From: Turritopsis dohrnii
Taxonomy: Eukaryota > Cnidaria > Hydrozoa > Anthoathecata > Oceaniidae
Direction: 5' to 3'
Length of the DNA: 64,000 nt
Assembly: GCA_027922465.2 (NCBI GenBank)
Contig: BQMF02000210.1
Location: forward strand, 372,001-436,000
The position numbers and the translations under genes were made by a program. Below the pieces are notes generated by a model, which did no database searches, had not been told where the DNA came from, and worked only from the letters and a program-made list of their open reading frames with translations. Below are positions 32,686-44,136 of the stretch, piece by piece. The stretch's first letter is position 1; every line of letters begins with the position of its first letter.

Positions 32686-33414
32686 TCAAGAATGACTTTT
32701 TATTAGAGGAAAGGGAGTATACTTGTGGTGTTGGAGACGATTTGAAGATGGAAAGCGAGACTTGGGCTGTTCCAGGGGATTTGAAAAAGTGACACGCTTT
32801 TTACCAGATCTTGCTCTTGGTTCTACAGGTGGATGTGGAGTAAAAAGATTGTCATCAAGGGTCTCTTCTCTTTGCTCCTCTTGTTGTGACAAATTTGATG
32901 TTTTTTTGGAATGTTGAATTAACAGCGGCAAAAAATCGTCAAATGCCTTGCTGAGCCTTATCGATGTAGGTAATGGAAACATTTCGTCGGATTGTCTTCT
33001 CGATGTCTTTAGGACGGGAATCTGACTTTTTAAAATACTTTTTTCATGTTTGATCGATGGTAACACGAATCTTTGTTCGGTTGGTTGATGTCCAGGAATT
33101 TCGCGTCGTTTTCGAGGAATCGATAACTCATTTTTGATTGGCTGTTTTGGTGGTGGGGGAGGTTTGGGGATAAAACGATAACTTTCTATCTCTGCATCAG
33201 ATCCTCTTCGTTTGGCTAATGCTCGCTCATTATAACTTGACTGTATAGTTTGGAGCACGATTTGGCCAATCGATTGATAAGTGAATGTACCGGTGAATGT
33301 TAAGGCCGGATAGTTTCCTGTAAGGTTTTTAGGGGTTTGATATACTCGAGGTTTCGGCGGAAGTGCATTTGATGACGTGCTGGTAGGAATTGGGATTTTA
33401 GATTGGACATGCAT
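32686..33414 (-). CDS. Basic disordered protein with RVxF (PP1-docking type) motif
   Basis: An open frame of 242 residues from ATG at 33414 to TGA at 32688-32686. A strong 3' splice site (CTTTCTTTCTTAG) lies about 22 bases before the ATG, so this is probably the only or last coding exon behind a 5'UTR intron. Composition is low in cysteine and rich in proline, serine, lysine and arginine, predicting disorder. Visible motifs: a proline run at 84-89 after IPK, a basic cluster PRKRRE (100-105) that could be a nuclear signal, a helix-like stretch RLSKAFDDFLPLLIQHSKK (153-171), and GKKRVTFSNP (204-213). The last fits the RVxF consensus used to bind protein phosphatase 1. No known family is recognised. 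The function is unknown; a PP1 regulatory role is inference from one motif. The upstream region carries a recent LINE insertion at 33835. Confidence 0.7.
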   Translation of the reverse strand: MHVQSKIPIPTSTSSNALPPKPRVYQTPKNLTGNYPALTFTGTFTYQSIGQIVLQTIQSSYNERALAKRRGSDAEIESYRFIPKPPPPPKQPIKNELSIPRKRREIPGHQPTEQRFVLPSIKHEKSILKSQIPVLKTSRRQSDEMFPLPTSIRLSKAFDDFLPLLIQHSKKTSNLSQQEEQREETLDDNLFTPHPPVEPRARSGKKRVTFSNPLEQPKSRFPSSNRLQHHKYTPFPLIKSHS

Positions 33415-33822
33415 AGTTACTTCTATAGAAATATTCCTAAGAAAGAAAAGAACTTTCTATGTTACCTTCCTGTACAGAGCTTTACCCGTTGTGTGATTCT
33501 GCTGCTGTATAATGTTCTTACAATTCGGAATTGGAAATACAATGATAGAATGATTAAGAAGACAAGCACTTACAAAAGTATTTACAAAACTATTTCTGGA
33601 GCTTGCTTTCTTTAGATGAACGCTTGAAATGACGTCAAATACGTTAAACGTAACTGCGCACTTCAGTGAGTCTGACAAAAGACAGTCTTGCTGTAAATTT
33701 GCATGCCTTTTATAGATATTCTTACATGACGTCAAATTAGGTCTGACGTCTATATCTCCACCGTTGTGTTTCAACATTATATGTAATGCTCATCACGTTC
33801 TGATGGAAAGAAAATAACCTGA
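33415..33822 (-). promoter_or_regulatory. Upstream region of the gene at 32686
   Basis: Must contain the 5'UTR intron and promoter of the minus-strand gene. A minus frame of 106 codons at 33457-33777 overlaps the splice acceptor and has no domain, so it is not called. TGACGTC-like words occur at 33630 and 33727-33748. The LINE insertion begins only 420 bases upstream of the ATG. Confidence 0.3.
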
Positions 33823-36800
33823 ATGAAGGAGGTTATAGGAGGTTCTTTTATAGCCGCAGTTCAGTATTGAGTGACAGTTACGGAAAATGGCGGATGTACG
33901 CTGATTATTCGCTCCGGAAACCCTGATACAGAATTGGCTCAATAAATTTTTTCACCGAAGGAGTGAAGATAAAATTGAAAAGAATTGGGAACGGCTGAGG
34001 AATCTTTGTAGAAGCAAACGAGCTCTTAAGTTTCGACTAAAGGTGAGGTAGGAGAAATTGGGCCTTAAATTTGGTCGGAAAAATTCAGACTCTTGAACTT
34101 CTACTTTTCCCAGCGTTTTAGTGCAAGTATTAAATCTACCGTAATCAAAGGCTGAAAAAGAAGAAAAAAGAAAGACAATCTTGTTCAAAGGAATTTATTT
34201 TTTAACACATTATCATTTATTCATCCTGTCGGCCGTCTATCGACGTTTTCAACGTTAATCCTCCTTCATTCATATCCTTCATGTCCCGGAAACAAGAAGG
34301 CAGTTTGTGAAGAGAATTTTGAATCAAATGGCAAAAATGACTTTAATGTCGCAAACATCAAATCGACCAGATCTGCACTGTAACATATGTGATCGAAAAC
34401 TAGGATCAAAAAGTGGAAAAACTAATCATGAAAGGAAATGTAAACTGAAAAATTTGCAAAAACGTGAAACCAATCCATTGACGTCAACGGTGGAAAAGAC
34501 AGATGCAGCGGCTTCTCCACGACGAACGATTACCAAAACATGTATAGTACACGACAACTTGACGAGAGAATACCCCGTTGAGCCACCAGATCCCAAACCC
34601 CCATTCATTCCATCGTATATGTGGGGAAAATATGACCAAATGAAATTTGAGGAAATGATAAATATTGCATATGAAACGATAGTATATTGGCGTAAAAATA
34701 TCTTCATGTTACCCACGGGTAACGCTGGAAAATGGTTCATTGACGAGCACACCAGATTGTTAAATGAATGGTTGAATGATTCGCTATTAAAAAGCATTGT
34801 TTTCAAAGCTATAATGGTCATGCCGAGTCTACTGCTTCAAAAACCATCAAAAGACAGTAAGGCACGTGATCACCTGAAGGCTCTAGAGAGAAGGCGAGCA
34901 CTTTGGGAAGAAGGAAACATCATTCAACTTCTGGACGAAGGTACAACAATCCAAAACTCGTTCTCAACTAATACACTGCCAAAATCTATCAAAAATATCT
35001 CAAAAAAATTCGTTACATATATGAAGAAAGGAAATGTCAACGGTGCAATGAAATTATTAACAAATAACATGAAAAATGGAGTTGTCCCACTTAATGACGA
35101 AACAATACAAATGCTGAAACAAAAACATCCTAAAGCATCAGCAAGCTCTTCTTCAGTGCTACTGCCAGATACTGTGAGAAAGGCGCACCCAATAAGATTT
35201 GAAAGCATTAACGCAGATTCCGTTAGGAGTGCAATACGTAAAACTAAAGGAGGTGCAGGACCATCAGGAATGGATGGAGACGGCTGGCGTAGAATCCTTA
35301 CGTCTAACAGTTTTGGAAAAAGCTCATCAGACCTATGTACAAGTATTGCAGAGGTAACAAAAAGATTGTGCACAGATAAAGAAGCTCCATACCTTGATGC
35401 CTTGCTAGCAAGTCGTCTTATTCCACTTGATAAGAACCCTGGAATACGACCAATAGGTGTCGGTGAAGTACTACGTCGAATAATTGGAAAAATTGTAGTG
35501 TCAACATTAAAAGAGGACATCATTAAGTCAGTTGGTCCCCTACAAACATGTGGAGGTCATGATGGAGGCTGTGAGGCTGCTGTCCACGCAATGCAAGAAA
35601 TATACCATACAGAGGAAGCTGAAGCTGTACTAATGATTGATGCAGCAAACGCCTTCAACACAGTTAACAGAAGCGTTTTTCTACATAACATCCAAGTCGT
35701 ATGTCCAAGTCTCTCAATCTTCGTAACAAATTGTTATCTAAATCCTTCAAGACTGTTTGTGATCGGTGGAAAAGAAATTCTTTCCGAGGAGGGTACAACG
35801 CAAGGAGATCCTGCATCAATGGCCATTTATGCAATAGCCATAATACCGCTAATCCTCCTTCTCCTAGAAGCAGTAACGAAAGAAGATGAAAAAGTTAAAT
35901 CAGCAGGTTATGCAGACGATCTATCAGCAGCTGGAAATATAAAATCAATTTTCGCATGGTGGATACATCTAAACAAAATAGGTAAAAAGTTTGGGTACCA
36001 TCCCCAAGAACAAAAGTGTTTTTTAATTGTGAAAGATCAGCATTTGGTCAGTGCAAAGCAGATATTTGGAAATACAAAGGTAAATATCACCACCGATGGT
36101 CAAAGGCACTTGGGGGCGGTTATTGGCTCTGAAGACTTTAAAAGAACGTTTGTTGAAAGAAAAATCAAAGAATGGCTAGACTTTCTTAGCACACTAACAG
36201 AAATCGCCAAATATGAACCACAAGCCGCCTATTCATGTTATGTGACGGGTATGCAGTCAAAGCTCACATACATCATGAGGACAATCCCAAACATAGCGAC
36301 TCAACTCTCTGAGGTAGATGCAGCAGTTCACAACTTATTCTTACCAGCAATTCTTGGAGGCCACAAATGCTCAGCATTAGAACGTGAGCTCATCTCATTA
36401 CCTGCCAAACTTGGTGGACTAGGTATACGTATCTTCTCCGAGGATTGCAACTATGAATATGAAAATTCAAAGAAAATTACAGAAGCGCTTGTTAACCTCA
36501 TAAAAAATCAAATAGCATCTTTTGGTGGGGAAATCATAAGCAACAAAAAAGCAAAAAATGAAGTTCAAAAAGAACGAATAAAGAGAAACGAAATGAAGTT
36601 AGAAAGCATTAGAAAATCGATGAATGATGAGCAAAAGCGTCTGAATGATCTAAATCGCGAAGACGGTGCATCGCTTTGGCTTACTACACTACCGACTGAA
36701 TCAGAAGGATATTACCTCTCAAAACGCAAATTCTACGACCTACTTGCAATAAGGTATGGATGGAAATTATCACGAATACCCGAGACATGCGAATGCGGAA

Positions 36801-37549
36801 CGAAATTCACTATATCACATGCACTCTCATGTAAGAAGGGCGGATTCGTGTCACTGCGCCATAACGAGATTCGGAACTTAACAGCCATCCTATTAGACGA
36901 GGTGTGCAAAGACGTAACCATTGAACCCATGCTGCAACCATTAACAGGAGAAAATTTGAAACCAACAACAATTTGTACGAATGAAGCAAGATGTGATGTA
37001 AGTGGCAGAGGATTTTGGGAGAGAGGACAAGTGGCATTTTTCGACATAAGGGTATTCAACCCAACAGCTGCTCGGTACTCTAAACTCGTCCCTCAAAAGT
37101 CATATGAAATAAATGAGCGCGAAAAGAAGAAACACTACAACGAAAGGATAATGGAAGTAGAGCACGGAAGTTTCACTCCTTTGGTATTTTCCTGTACTGG
37201 AGGAATGGGGAGAGAGGCAAAGAAATTCTTCAACCGATTAGCCGAACTCATTAGTGAGAAAAGAAAAACTGAATACAGCATTACCATCACCTGGATCAGA
37301 AGAAAGATAAATTTTGCCATACTAAATGCCATGTGTTACTGCTTACGTGGAAGCAGAGGATTGCGACAGGTCAAAACCAATATCACCAACCAAATCAAAG
37401 AAGATATAGAAACGAGCGAGTATTGCAATCGTATTTAAAATGATGGACTTTCTTAAAATTTAAATTGATTTTCTTAGTAATATTAATTATTTTTAAAAGT
37501 TGTTGTATGTACTGATGAAAAAAAAAAAAAAAAAAAATGAAGGAGGTTT
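33823..37549 (+). mobile_element. Full-length RLE-type LINE with 12-bp TSD
   Basis: Bounded by the direct repeat ATGAAGGAGGTT at 33823-33834 and 37538-37549. The 3' copy directly follows a run of about 20 A (37519-37538). The element itself is 33835-37537: a 5'UTR of about 490 bp, a single long open frame (34328-37438) and a short 3'UTR. A perfect duplication, a clean poly(A) tail and an open frame point to a young insertion. It is in opposite orientation to the gene at 32686 and lies just upstream of it. Confidence 0.93.
34328..37438 (+). CDS. LINE ORF: zinc finger, reverse transcriptase, restriction-like endonuclease
   Basis: A 1,036-residue protein if begun at the ATG at 34328; the frame is open further up to 34259 but has no earlier ATG. 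Domains in order are as follows. An N-terminal CCHC finger (C-x2-C-x12-H-x3-C, 34379-34441). A reverse transcriptase with GPSGMDGDGW (about 35255), motif A DAANAFNTV (35639; catalytic Asp), motif B GTTQGDPAS (about 35795), motif C YADD (35909-35920; catalytic Asp pair) and HLGAVIG (about 36108). A coiled-coil-like lysine/glutamate-rich stretch (about 36540-36650). A C-terminal CECG..H...C knuckle (about 36788-36830). A PD-(D/E)xK-like endonuclease core with FFDIRVFNP (about 37040) and VEHGSFTPLVFS (about 37158). This order is that of early-branching LINEs (R2/NeSL/CRE/R4-like); the clade is not assigned. All catalytic residues seen are intact. Confidence 0.92.
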   Translation: MAKMTLMSQTSNRPDLHCNICDRKLGSKSGKTNHERKCKLKNLQKRETNPLTSTVEKTDAAASPRRTITKTCIVHDNLTREYPVEPPDPKPPFIPSYMWGKYDQMKFEEMINIAYETIVYWRKNIFMLPTGNAGKWFIDEHTRLLNEWLNDSLLKSIVFKAIMVMPSLLLQKPSKDSKARDHLKALERRRALWEEGNIIQLLDEGTTIQNSFSTNTLPKSIKNISKKFVTYMKKGNVNGAMKLLTNNMKNGVVPLNDETIQMLKQKHPKASASSSSVLLPDTVRKAHPIRFESINADSVRSAIRKTKGGAGPSGMDGDGWRRILTSNSFGKSSSDLCTSIAEVTKRLCTDKEAPYLDALLASRLIPLDKNPGIRPIGVGEVLRRIIGKIVVSTLKEDIIKSVGPLQTCGGHDGGCEAAVHAMQEIYHTEEAEAVLMIDAANAFNTVNRSVFLHNIQVVCPSLSIFVTNCYLNPSRLFVIGGKEILSEEGTTQGDPASMAIYAIAIIPLILLLLEAVTKEDEKVKSAGYADDLSAAGNIKSIFAWWIHLNKIGKKFGYHPQEQKCFLIVKDQHLVSAKQIFGNTKVNITTDGQRHLGAVIGSEDFKRTFVERKIKEWLDFLSTLTEIAKYEPQAAYSCYVTGMQSKLTYIMRTIPNIATQLSEVDAAVHNLFLPAILGGHKCSALERELISLPAKLGGLGIRIFSEDCNYEYENSKKITEALVNLIKNQIASFGGEIISNKKAKNEVQKERIKRNEMKLESIRKSMNDEQKRLNDLNREDGASLWLTTLPTESEGYYLSKRKFYDLLAIRYGWKLSRIPETCECGTKFTISHALSCKKGGFVSLRHNEIRNLTAILLDEVCKDVTIEPMLQPLTGENLKPTTICTNEARCDVSGRGFWERGQVAFFDIRVFNPTAARYSKLVPQKSYEINEREKKKHYNERIMEVEHGSFTPLVFSCTGGMGREAKKFFNRLAELISEKRKTEYSITITWIRRKINFAILNAMCYCLRGSRGLRQVKTNITNQIKEDIETSEYCNRI

Positions 37550-38367
37550 TTCAGAAAGCAGCCACACTTTAGGAATCGAGAAATGGTTGCAACGGATAAT
37601 TTGACGATAAATTCTGACATGTCGTAGATAAAATGATATGCAAAAGTTCATGTGTGACGTAGCTAAGCACTTCCAATTGGCAGATCCCCTTTTCTAATCA
37701 TCTCCACGGGGAATCATTGCATTGCATCCCCAATCGAACGCGACGTTTTTGGGGAAATATCTCGAGAACCAATAGGGATAACTGACGTTTTTGGGGGTCA
37801 GCGATACGGGTGATGGGGTGACGCATCATTTGGGACTAAATTTTATTTGGTACTGCGGATATGACGTCATCGAAATCTTTGATCAGCGATATCTCCGCAA
37901 CGGTTGGTCGTAGCGAAACGATCCCATACACTTTTTTGATCAGCTTTTCGAGCTCTACAACATGGGTACACTTTTGAGTTGCGATTCTATGATTTATTTT
38001 TTCGTCACGGGGTACGTACATGGGAGTGGTTGATTTGACCTAATGTTTTCGAAGTTAAGTTCGGTAAAAAGTTTTTACCCGGGATACTAGTCATCTCCAT
38101 AATATTTCATCCAAGTAGCGGAATACAACAATACCAAATAAATAAATAAATAAACAAGTAATTGTAACAACTCTATAACATATTATGGAGATAGTTCTAT
38201 GACATATTATGGAGATAATTGACGAGAGAAAAGAAGAACTAACAACCAAACTCATTTACTGAAACACCCTGTTCGGTCACATAGAAATATTTTCTTTTTA
38301 GAACGGCTTTTTACTTCTTTCTTATGGTTAATGAATTGTTAGTTACTTTAATGATAAACTACTGTTA
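37550..38367. other. Intergenic, no gene seen
   Basis: Contains an (AAAT)n run at about 38137-38154 and two copies of ACATATTATGGAGATA (38176-38214). A minus frame at 37836-38021 lies in a more GC-rich stretch, possibly part of an old repeat; no domain is visible. Confidence 0.4.
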
Positions 38368-38790
38368 GCAGCGATGGTGTAATGGTTAGTATTTTCAAGC
38401 GCGTGCGTTGCGACACGTGTTTAAGTGGGACTCGCATCTTGATACTCTGATTAGCTATAAAAGCAGTGTATCAGCTCATTAGGAGCCATCGCTTGACTGC
38501 ACACTGGCCTTCGTCAAGTTGGAACATTGCTATACTATCTCTGGCTGGAAAACAACTACTAGTTGCAAGTCGGCGGGTAGAGTAGCCAGCCATCTCGGAT
38601 GGAAGCCTAAAGACTAAAAACGAAAAGAGTGACACAAGCTGCAGTTGGTTTCAACAAGGACGTATAAAAAGAGAAGGACTCACAACTACTGCTAAAGCCT
38701 TTCATTTCTATTATTAAAATTTATTCTGTCGGCATGTCTTTGACGTAATCATTGCCTCGCATTTCACTAGATTTCGGTTGACATGGGTGG
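38368..38790 (+). repeat. Composite SINE-like repeat, copy 2
   Basis: Begins GCAGCGATGGTGTAATGGTT (tRNA box A-like), with GTGGGACTCGCATC as a poor box B. It shares the SINE blocks (GACTGCACACTGGCCTTCG, TAGTTGCAAGTCGG) and the downstream TCTATTATTAAAAT and GCATTTCACT blocks with 31071-31620. It is diverged with indels from that copy. Confidence 0.65.
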
Positions 38791-41700
38791 GTTTATACGA
38801 CGCTTTAGGTTTAATCCCATGTGGAAAACTAACGAATTGAGAGAAAATACGATTTGCAGATGCATCAGCAATATTCTTGAGTGTCACAAAACTTCTACTC
38901 AACCTTTTTTTTTAAAATGTTGGATTGGAATTAAGATAAATTTCTCGGAGTTAGGAAGTACTTTGTGTATATACTTATATCCAAAGATTCGGTACTTTGA
39001 GAAACGCCTGATAATACACGGGAAGAAGAATGCTTTTTCATTCAATTCTGAAAATTTAAAAGTTTAAAAAGTTCTGGAAGTTTAAAACCTGGCTTCAAAA
39101 TAATCATAAAATCTTTAGATTCATTTCTGGTTGGTTGTTATGATCATGGAAGCCAATGGAAACATGTATTTTTAACAGCACTTGAGGGAGTTTCAAAACT
39201 GCTTTTGTGAAAATTTCAATAAACCGAGGCGAGGTTTGTTTGAATAGATTTATAAAAGTTGTAAGTTCTTCCCTTTTTATACGTCCATGGTTTCACGGAA
39301 CATACGTCCATGGTTTCGCGGAACCACTAACCGCAGTAATTTCACAAAATGAACAAAGGAACACACAGCATAATATTTTACTGAAGATTTCGCTGTATTA
39401 CAAATTTACAATGAAAAATCTTATAATGTTCGAAAGAACGATAACAATAACTTGATTCTGGTTTAAATTTTCGAGGGGGAAACCAAAACGTTACCACCGT
39501 ACACGTAAATGAGGAGAAAGTACGCATTTCTTACATTTCAGTTTAAAACGCCTACAGTTTATCAAATTAACCAGCCCTGCACCGTTTTGTTGCGATGTAT
39601 TGTTATGTATTAATTAAGTTGATTGTAACATTTGCTTGAATGCAAATCGTTATGGTAAAATTTGATTTTGGTCAGTTACGTCCCATTTTGAAGTAAGCGT
39701 TGTATTTGAAGGTATTAAAAATTATAGGTTGCCAGTTGAAGGTCGTTAGGTTTGATATCTCAAAACTTTATACAGAAAAAAATATACATCAGTTATAACT
39801 GCTATCCACTGCTTTTAATTACCAATGATCAGCTTTTTCGGACGCATGGTACAGCTCATACAGTTCAAGCTTTATTAAGAGTTCTTCAAGTGAATGATTA
39901 CTTAATGATCTAGTGTTTTCTTTATTCTTTTCGTCTATATCTTACGCTGCCGTGATTACCCAATACCCCGTGTCACTAAAATCTGTCAATATGTATCATT
40001 ATGAATTTGGCACTCCATTAGACTCACGTTTTAAGTATAAGAAAGCTACAATTGTACACCCCATCCCTTGTTTTTTCTTCTTTTGCAGCTCGAAATCATC
40101 CCCTTTTCATCTATGACGACACGGGTTACAACTAAGAGTTTTGAGCTGTATTCCAGCTCTGCGATACAGCTAAACATTCCCTATTCGCAGCTTGGCAGTA
40201 ATCCTGTCAGAAGTGCTTATATGACAGTAATCCTATCATTAAGGCGAGGCTTAAATTCATTTGTTTTCTTATTGTTAATTTAAATTTATCTAATGCAAAT
40301 ACCGAATAAATGAAGGTGAACGTGAACGTGGATTCAATCTTTTATTACAACAAATCTCAAAAACTTTGCGTATGGAGCTTTTATGTCTTGACTTGGTAAA
40401 CTCAGAACTTTGGGATATTTACTTGAAGTTAGCTTTTAAAACTTTTTGTGTGTTTTCAACTGAGTTTTATCAAAAAACTCCTTTTGCATTAATTTGCATT
40501 AACTTTATTTTGTGATTTTTAAATTTATTACATTTATGCAATCTTTTTTAGATTGCTCAGTAGTCACAGTGACTGTTTGTGCAGTGTTGTTTCTAGCTCC
40601 ATTTGGAATTAATTCAGCAGTGAGTACGCTAACTCTTAGCTACATCGTTAGAACTTTGGCTCAAATCAGGATTTACTGAAATGCTTAGTTACTGAGGAAG
40701 CAAAATGAAATTGCAAAGAATTTATGACATTCTTTATTTTGTTCTTTGTTTGTTGGGATTTCCATCAGCCACTAATCTTCCTTTAGTTGCACATTATCCA
40801 CTATGTGGATCAGTTCAAAACAAACTCTTGTTTGACCAATAAGTGCAGCTTTAAGCTGAAGGAGTTACCCTCTTATATCATATTCCTTCTATGTTTGGTT
40901 TGAGGGTACACAAACTTCAAGGATTTCCTATATTCGATGTGTTCCATTTATAAAAGGGAAAAGGCTAGAGAAACATGCCTTACAACATCTAAGGTTCAAA
41001 CAACTTTATTATTTCCTGAGTTACACAAAAAAACTTTCAGTTTAAAAGGACTGTTAACACAAACAAGATTAAGAAATTGGGTTGTTGACTGGACTAAACT
41101 CCGTGCTCCAGCTGTCTTGCTTAATCATCTCCACTATGGCCTAGATTAGGTATGTTGCTGTGGCAATAGGTCTGCTTTGGGGCCTGTTACAAAAGTACTT
41201 GTTATGTCGAACGGACAAATCGATACTTTAAGGCTATCTAAAAGACAGCACGTTTATGATGCACAATATCAAGAAAACGTTTTTCGAAAGTATACTAGAA
41301 TAGAATTTACAAAATTCCAAAATACGATTTCCACAAGGATGATGTAAAAAAAATATTGAAACAAACAGCTATCGTGTCAGAAGGACTAAATGCTGATAGA
41401 TACTTCTGATTGCTAAATTGAATGTTAGCTCTTATGATTTTATTTTTTCTTGATTATTGTCCATCTCCATGCAAGAACTATTTGCATACATTTCTCGTTT
41501 TGGGCTTCAAAATCCAATGTCTTACCTTCAATGGTACAACCTGTTCAAATGTCTTGAATTTAAGTGTTAGATTTCTAGAACTGAACCAATGGACTGTTGG
41601 CAGATACGTAATATTTAGAGATTAAATAAATCAGTTAAATGAATGGTGAGTGGACAATTCCACCATAATACCCTAATTTTGAGTTTGTTCCCATTTTTTG

Positions 41701-42482
41701 TCTTTGTAACATTATACATCAGCATCAACAACAACAAACAGTTAGATAGATTTTTTTTTGTTTATAAGTATATTCCACAAAAACAAAAATATATACAAGC
41801 ATACAAGGACAGGCAAACCTTATCCTCGCAAGGCACAATACGATACCGCCAAGGATAGGGACCGAAAAACAAAATAATAAACGTAAGTAAGTAGAGATCT
41901 ATAACAGTGGTCCGCTGAAACAATTTGAGTCGAAAATAAACTTGATAACTGTATCTTTCGATTTGTTTTTGTATCGAGTCTAAGATCACCAAAGGCATGT
42001 AGGATTAAGCGGAAATAAATGTATATTGAGATTCCGAAGTTAGATTTTCACTTTATTCGTCCATTTGGTAATTTAGTGTCTTCAAACACTTTATATCTTT
42101 TTTTTACATTAAACCCATGAAGACTACTTCAAATACAGGGTTGATCACCCTCGCTCCGATTGATCTTTCGAATTCTCGTTAAATCTTTTTTTTTTAAAGT
42201 TACTTTGTCATTTATTTATTTATTTTGATTCTTTTGCTTTTAGCCTCATAGTTCAATTTTCTGTTCCTTTTTATCTGCGTGAAATACTTGTTTTCAAACG
42301 AATTAATAAAATACGGATCTAAATTTAAGCTAACTCTAGAACTGGAAGTTCTTTCCTGAAAATGATCATGCTAGATAGGTCTTCCGTATATCCGGAAGGA
42401 ATTTGCAATTGTAATGTTTGATGTAGAGGACTATTTATATTAAGTTGTACGTAAAGGGTGTTTACATTTTAACATTATGTTA
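38791..42482. other. Long intergenic stretch, no gene supported
   Basis: A 23-bp unit (TACGTCCATGGTTTCrCGGA) is repeated twice at 39280-39325. At 40062-40090 a strong acceptor-like tract (TTTTTTCTTCTTTTGCAG) precedes an open stretch of about 60 codons (to 40283). With the frame at 39913-40035 this could be exons of an unknown plus-strand gene, but no domain or signal was recognised. Other short frames are unsupported. Confidence 0.35.
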
Positions 42483-42484
42483 TA

Positions 42485-42986
42485 CAGTCTACTCTCGATA
42501 AGTGGAACCCCGGATAAGTGGAACTTTCTTTTAGTGGAACCAATTCCTCCGGTCCCTGGGATTTGCATTAACAAAGCTCTCTTATTTCATTCGGATAAGT
42601 GGAACCCTCGATAAGTTGAACTTTCGATAAGTGGAACCATTTTTTTGGTCCCTTGAGCAATATTTATTCATATAAGTGGAACTTTTCCAAAAGAAAAGTC
42701 ATCTACAGTACGTTCGAATCATTTTAATCATAACATTCTTTTTTCGAATCAAATCATCATGTGGAACATTATATCTATAAAGCATTTTCTTTTGTTCCTC
42801 CCCCTGTTATTCGTAAATTCCTCGGTCTCCTGAAATTTCAGATAACAGAACAGTTCGATAAGTGGAACTTTTTTTTCCGGTTTCATAGAGGTTCCACCTA
42901 TCGAGCAATTTGGATTAGTGGAACATTCGATAAGTGGAACCATTTTTTTCGGTCCCGTGGAGGTTCCACTTATCGAGAGTAGACTG
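42485..42986. mobile_element. 502-bp pogo/Tigger-like element
   Basis: A perfect 25-bp terminal inverted repeat starts CAGTCTACTCTCGATAAGTG (42485-42509 and 42962-42986), flanked by TA on both sides (42483-42484, 42987-42988). The interior repeats GATAAGTGGAAC several times in both orientations (42513, 42595, 42622, 42857, 42929). CAGT...CTCTCGATAA ends with a TA duplication are typical of pogo/Tigger-type elements. No transposase remains. Confidence 0.92.
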
Positions 42987-42988
42987 TA

Positions 42989-43335
42989 TTTACTTTATTG
43001 TATTATGTTAATATCGAAGTCTTCCTGTTATTCTGATGCCTCTATGATGCCTCTTATGATGTTTAGTAAAGGCTATATTGGCTATATTGTTGATGTTTGA
43101 AGTTCAACGTGACTAACTGCGATAGAAAATGCTCTCTGGTTTCAAAAAGTATTTGTCCGTAAATCGGGTAGTTCCCGGGTAGAATCGGCATTCTTATTGG
43201 AACGCGAATGGTTGAGCTGTGCCTACAAAATAATGCTGTGTCCGCCCCGGGGTGCTGGCATCACAGTACAAAATGAAGACAAGGCAAGGAATATGTTACT
43301 TTTATCACTCATCTTTTTTCAATGGTATCTTGTAT
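42989..43335. other. Intergenic, no gene seen
   Basis: A short frame at 43197-43388 runs into MITE copy B and is not a gene. Confidence 0.4.
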
Positions 43336-43456
43336 CCCAGTCGGTAAAATCAGCAAAAAGTCACTGCGACGGAGAGCACTTTTATTGAAATTGTGTGTAT
43401 ATTCCTATAGAAATGCACTCCTTGGCAGAGATTTTTTAACAATTGTGCTGGCTGGG
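43336..43456 (+). mobile_element. 121-bp MITE, copy B
   Basis: CCCAGTCGGTAAAATCAGC at the left and GTGCTGGCTGGG at the right, flanked by AT on both sides. Same length and interior as copies A (1338) and C (47636). The 106-codon frame crossing it (43322-43642) is chance. Confidence 0.88.
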
Positions 43457-43975
43457 ATCTCATTAATATTCAACAGTGAAGTTTTTGACGTCTGGGATTT
43501 TAATTATCATGACCGATTTTCCGCCTATAATGGCAACCACAACTTAAGCCAAAACTACACGATGCATTTTGTTTTGCATAGCATTGTAGGCTTTAGTTTG
43601 TGTAATGGAAGAAAAGTAAGGGAGTCTAGTAATCATAGATGACCATGGATGTTGATCATTTATCAGTCCGACCTCAAACATTCATAGAAGCAGCCTCAGT
43701 TTAAAACTATAAAACTGGAATTTAAGGTGATTCTGTTTTAAAATGTTTGAAATGTGAACGGTGCTTTAAGAAAATACTTTTGTTGTTTACTTTTAAATTT
43801 TAGAAAAAGAATTGTTTGCTTCAAGTAACACATACTATCGTAAAAATATATCTTGATTGTAAATTAAAAAAGAAAAAGAAGTTCTGTGCAACGATGGATA
43901 AAGGACCTTTCTCTGGAAATGCTCCCAGCAAACCCCGTATGTATATATACACATGATATATGTTATTTCTGAATA
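43457..43975. other. Intergenic, no gene seen
   Basis: AT-rich, no recognisable feature between MITE copy B and the pogo-like MITE at 43976. Confidence 0.4.
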
Positions 43976-44134
43976 CAGTCGAACCTCCATAATTCGAACT
44001 TTATCTAACTCGAACAAATTTCATGGTCCCTTCACCTATCATTTCTTTACAAATGAACCTCCCTAATTCGAACTTTCCATAAATCGAACGTTTTTGTCAG
44101 TCCCTTCGATGATCGAATTAGAGAGAGTTTACTG
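43976..44134. mobile_element. 159-bp pogo-like MITE
   Basis: The ends CAGTCGAACCTCCATAATTC and GAATTAGAGAGAGTTTACTG are imperfect inverted repeats flanked by TA (43974-43975, 44135-44136). The interior has ATAATTCGAAC words as in the element at 27827. A degraded relative (AACTCGCCATAACTCGAACC) follows at about 44240-44320. Confidence 0.82.
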
Positions 44135-44136
44135 TA

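Noticed and set aside
33457..33777. 106-codon minus frame upstream of the 242-residue gene
   Set aside because: It spans the splice acceptor of that gene and shows no signal peptide, domain or biased composition.
34307..34327. LINE protein start at 34307
   Set aside because: The codon there is GTG; the first in-frame ATG is at 34328.
39913..40283. Two exon-like plus-strand stretches with a strong acceptor at about 40087
   Set aside because: No ATG, signal peptide, domain or matching donor could be supported; kept only as a note in the intergenic entry.
43322..43642. 106-codon plus frame as a gene
   Set aside because: Its first third is MITE copy B and the rest has no recognisable feature.
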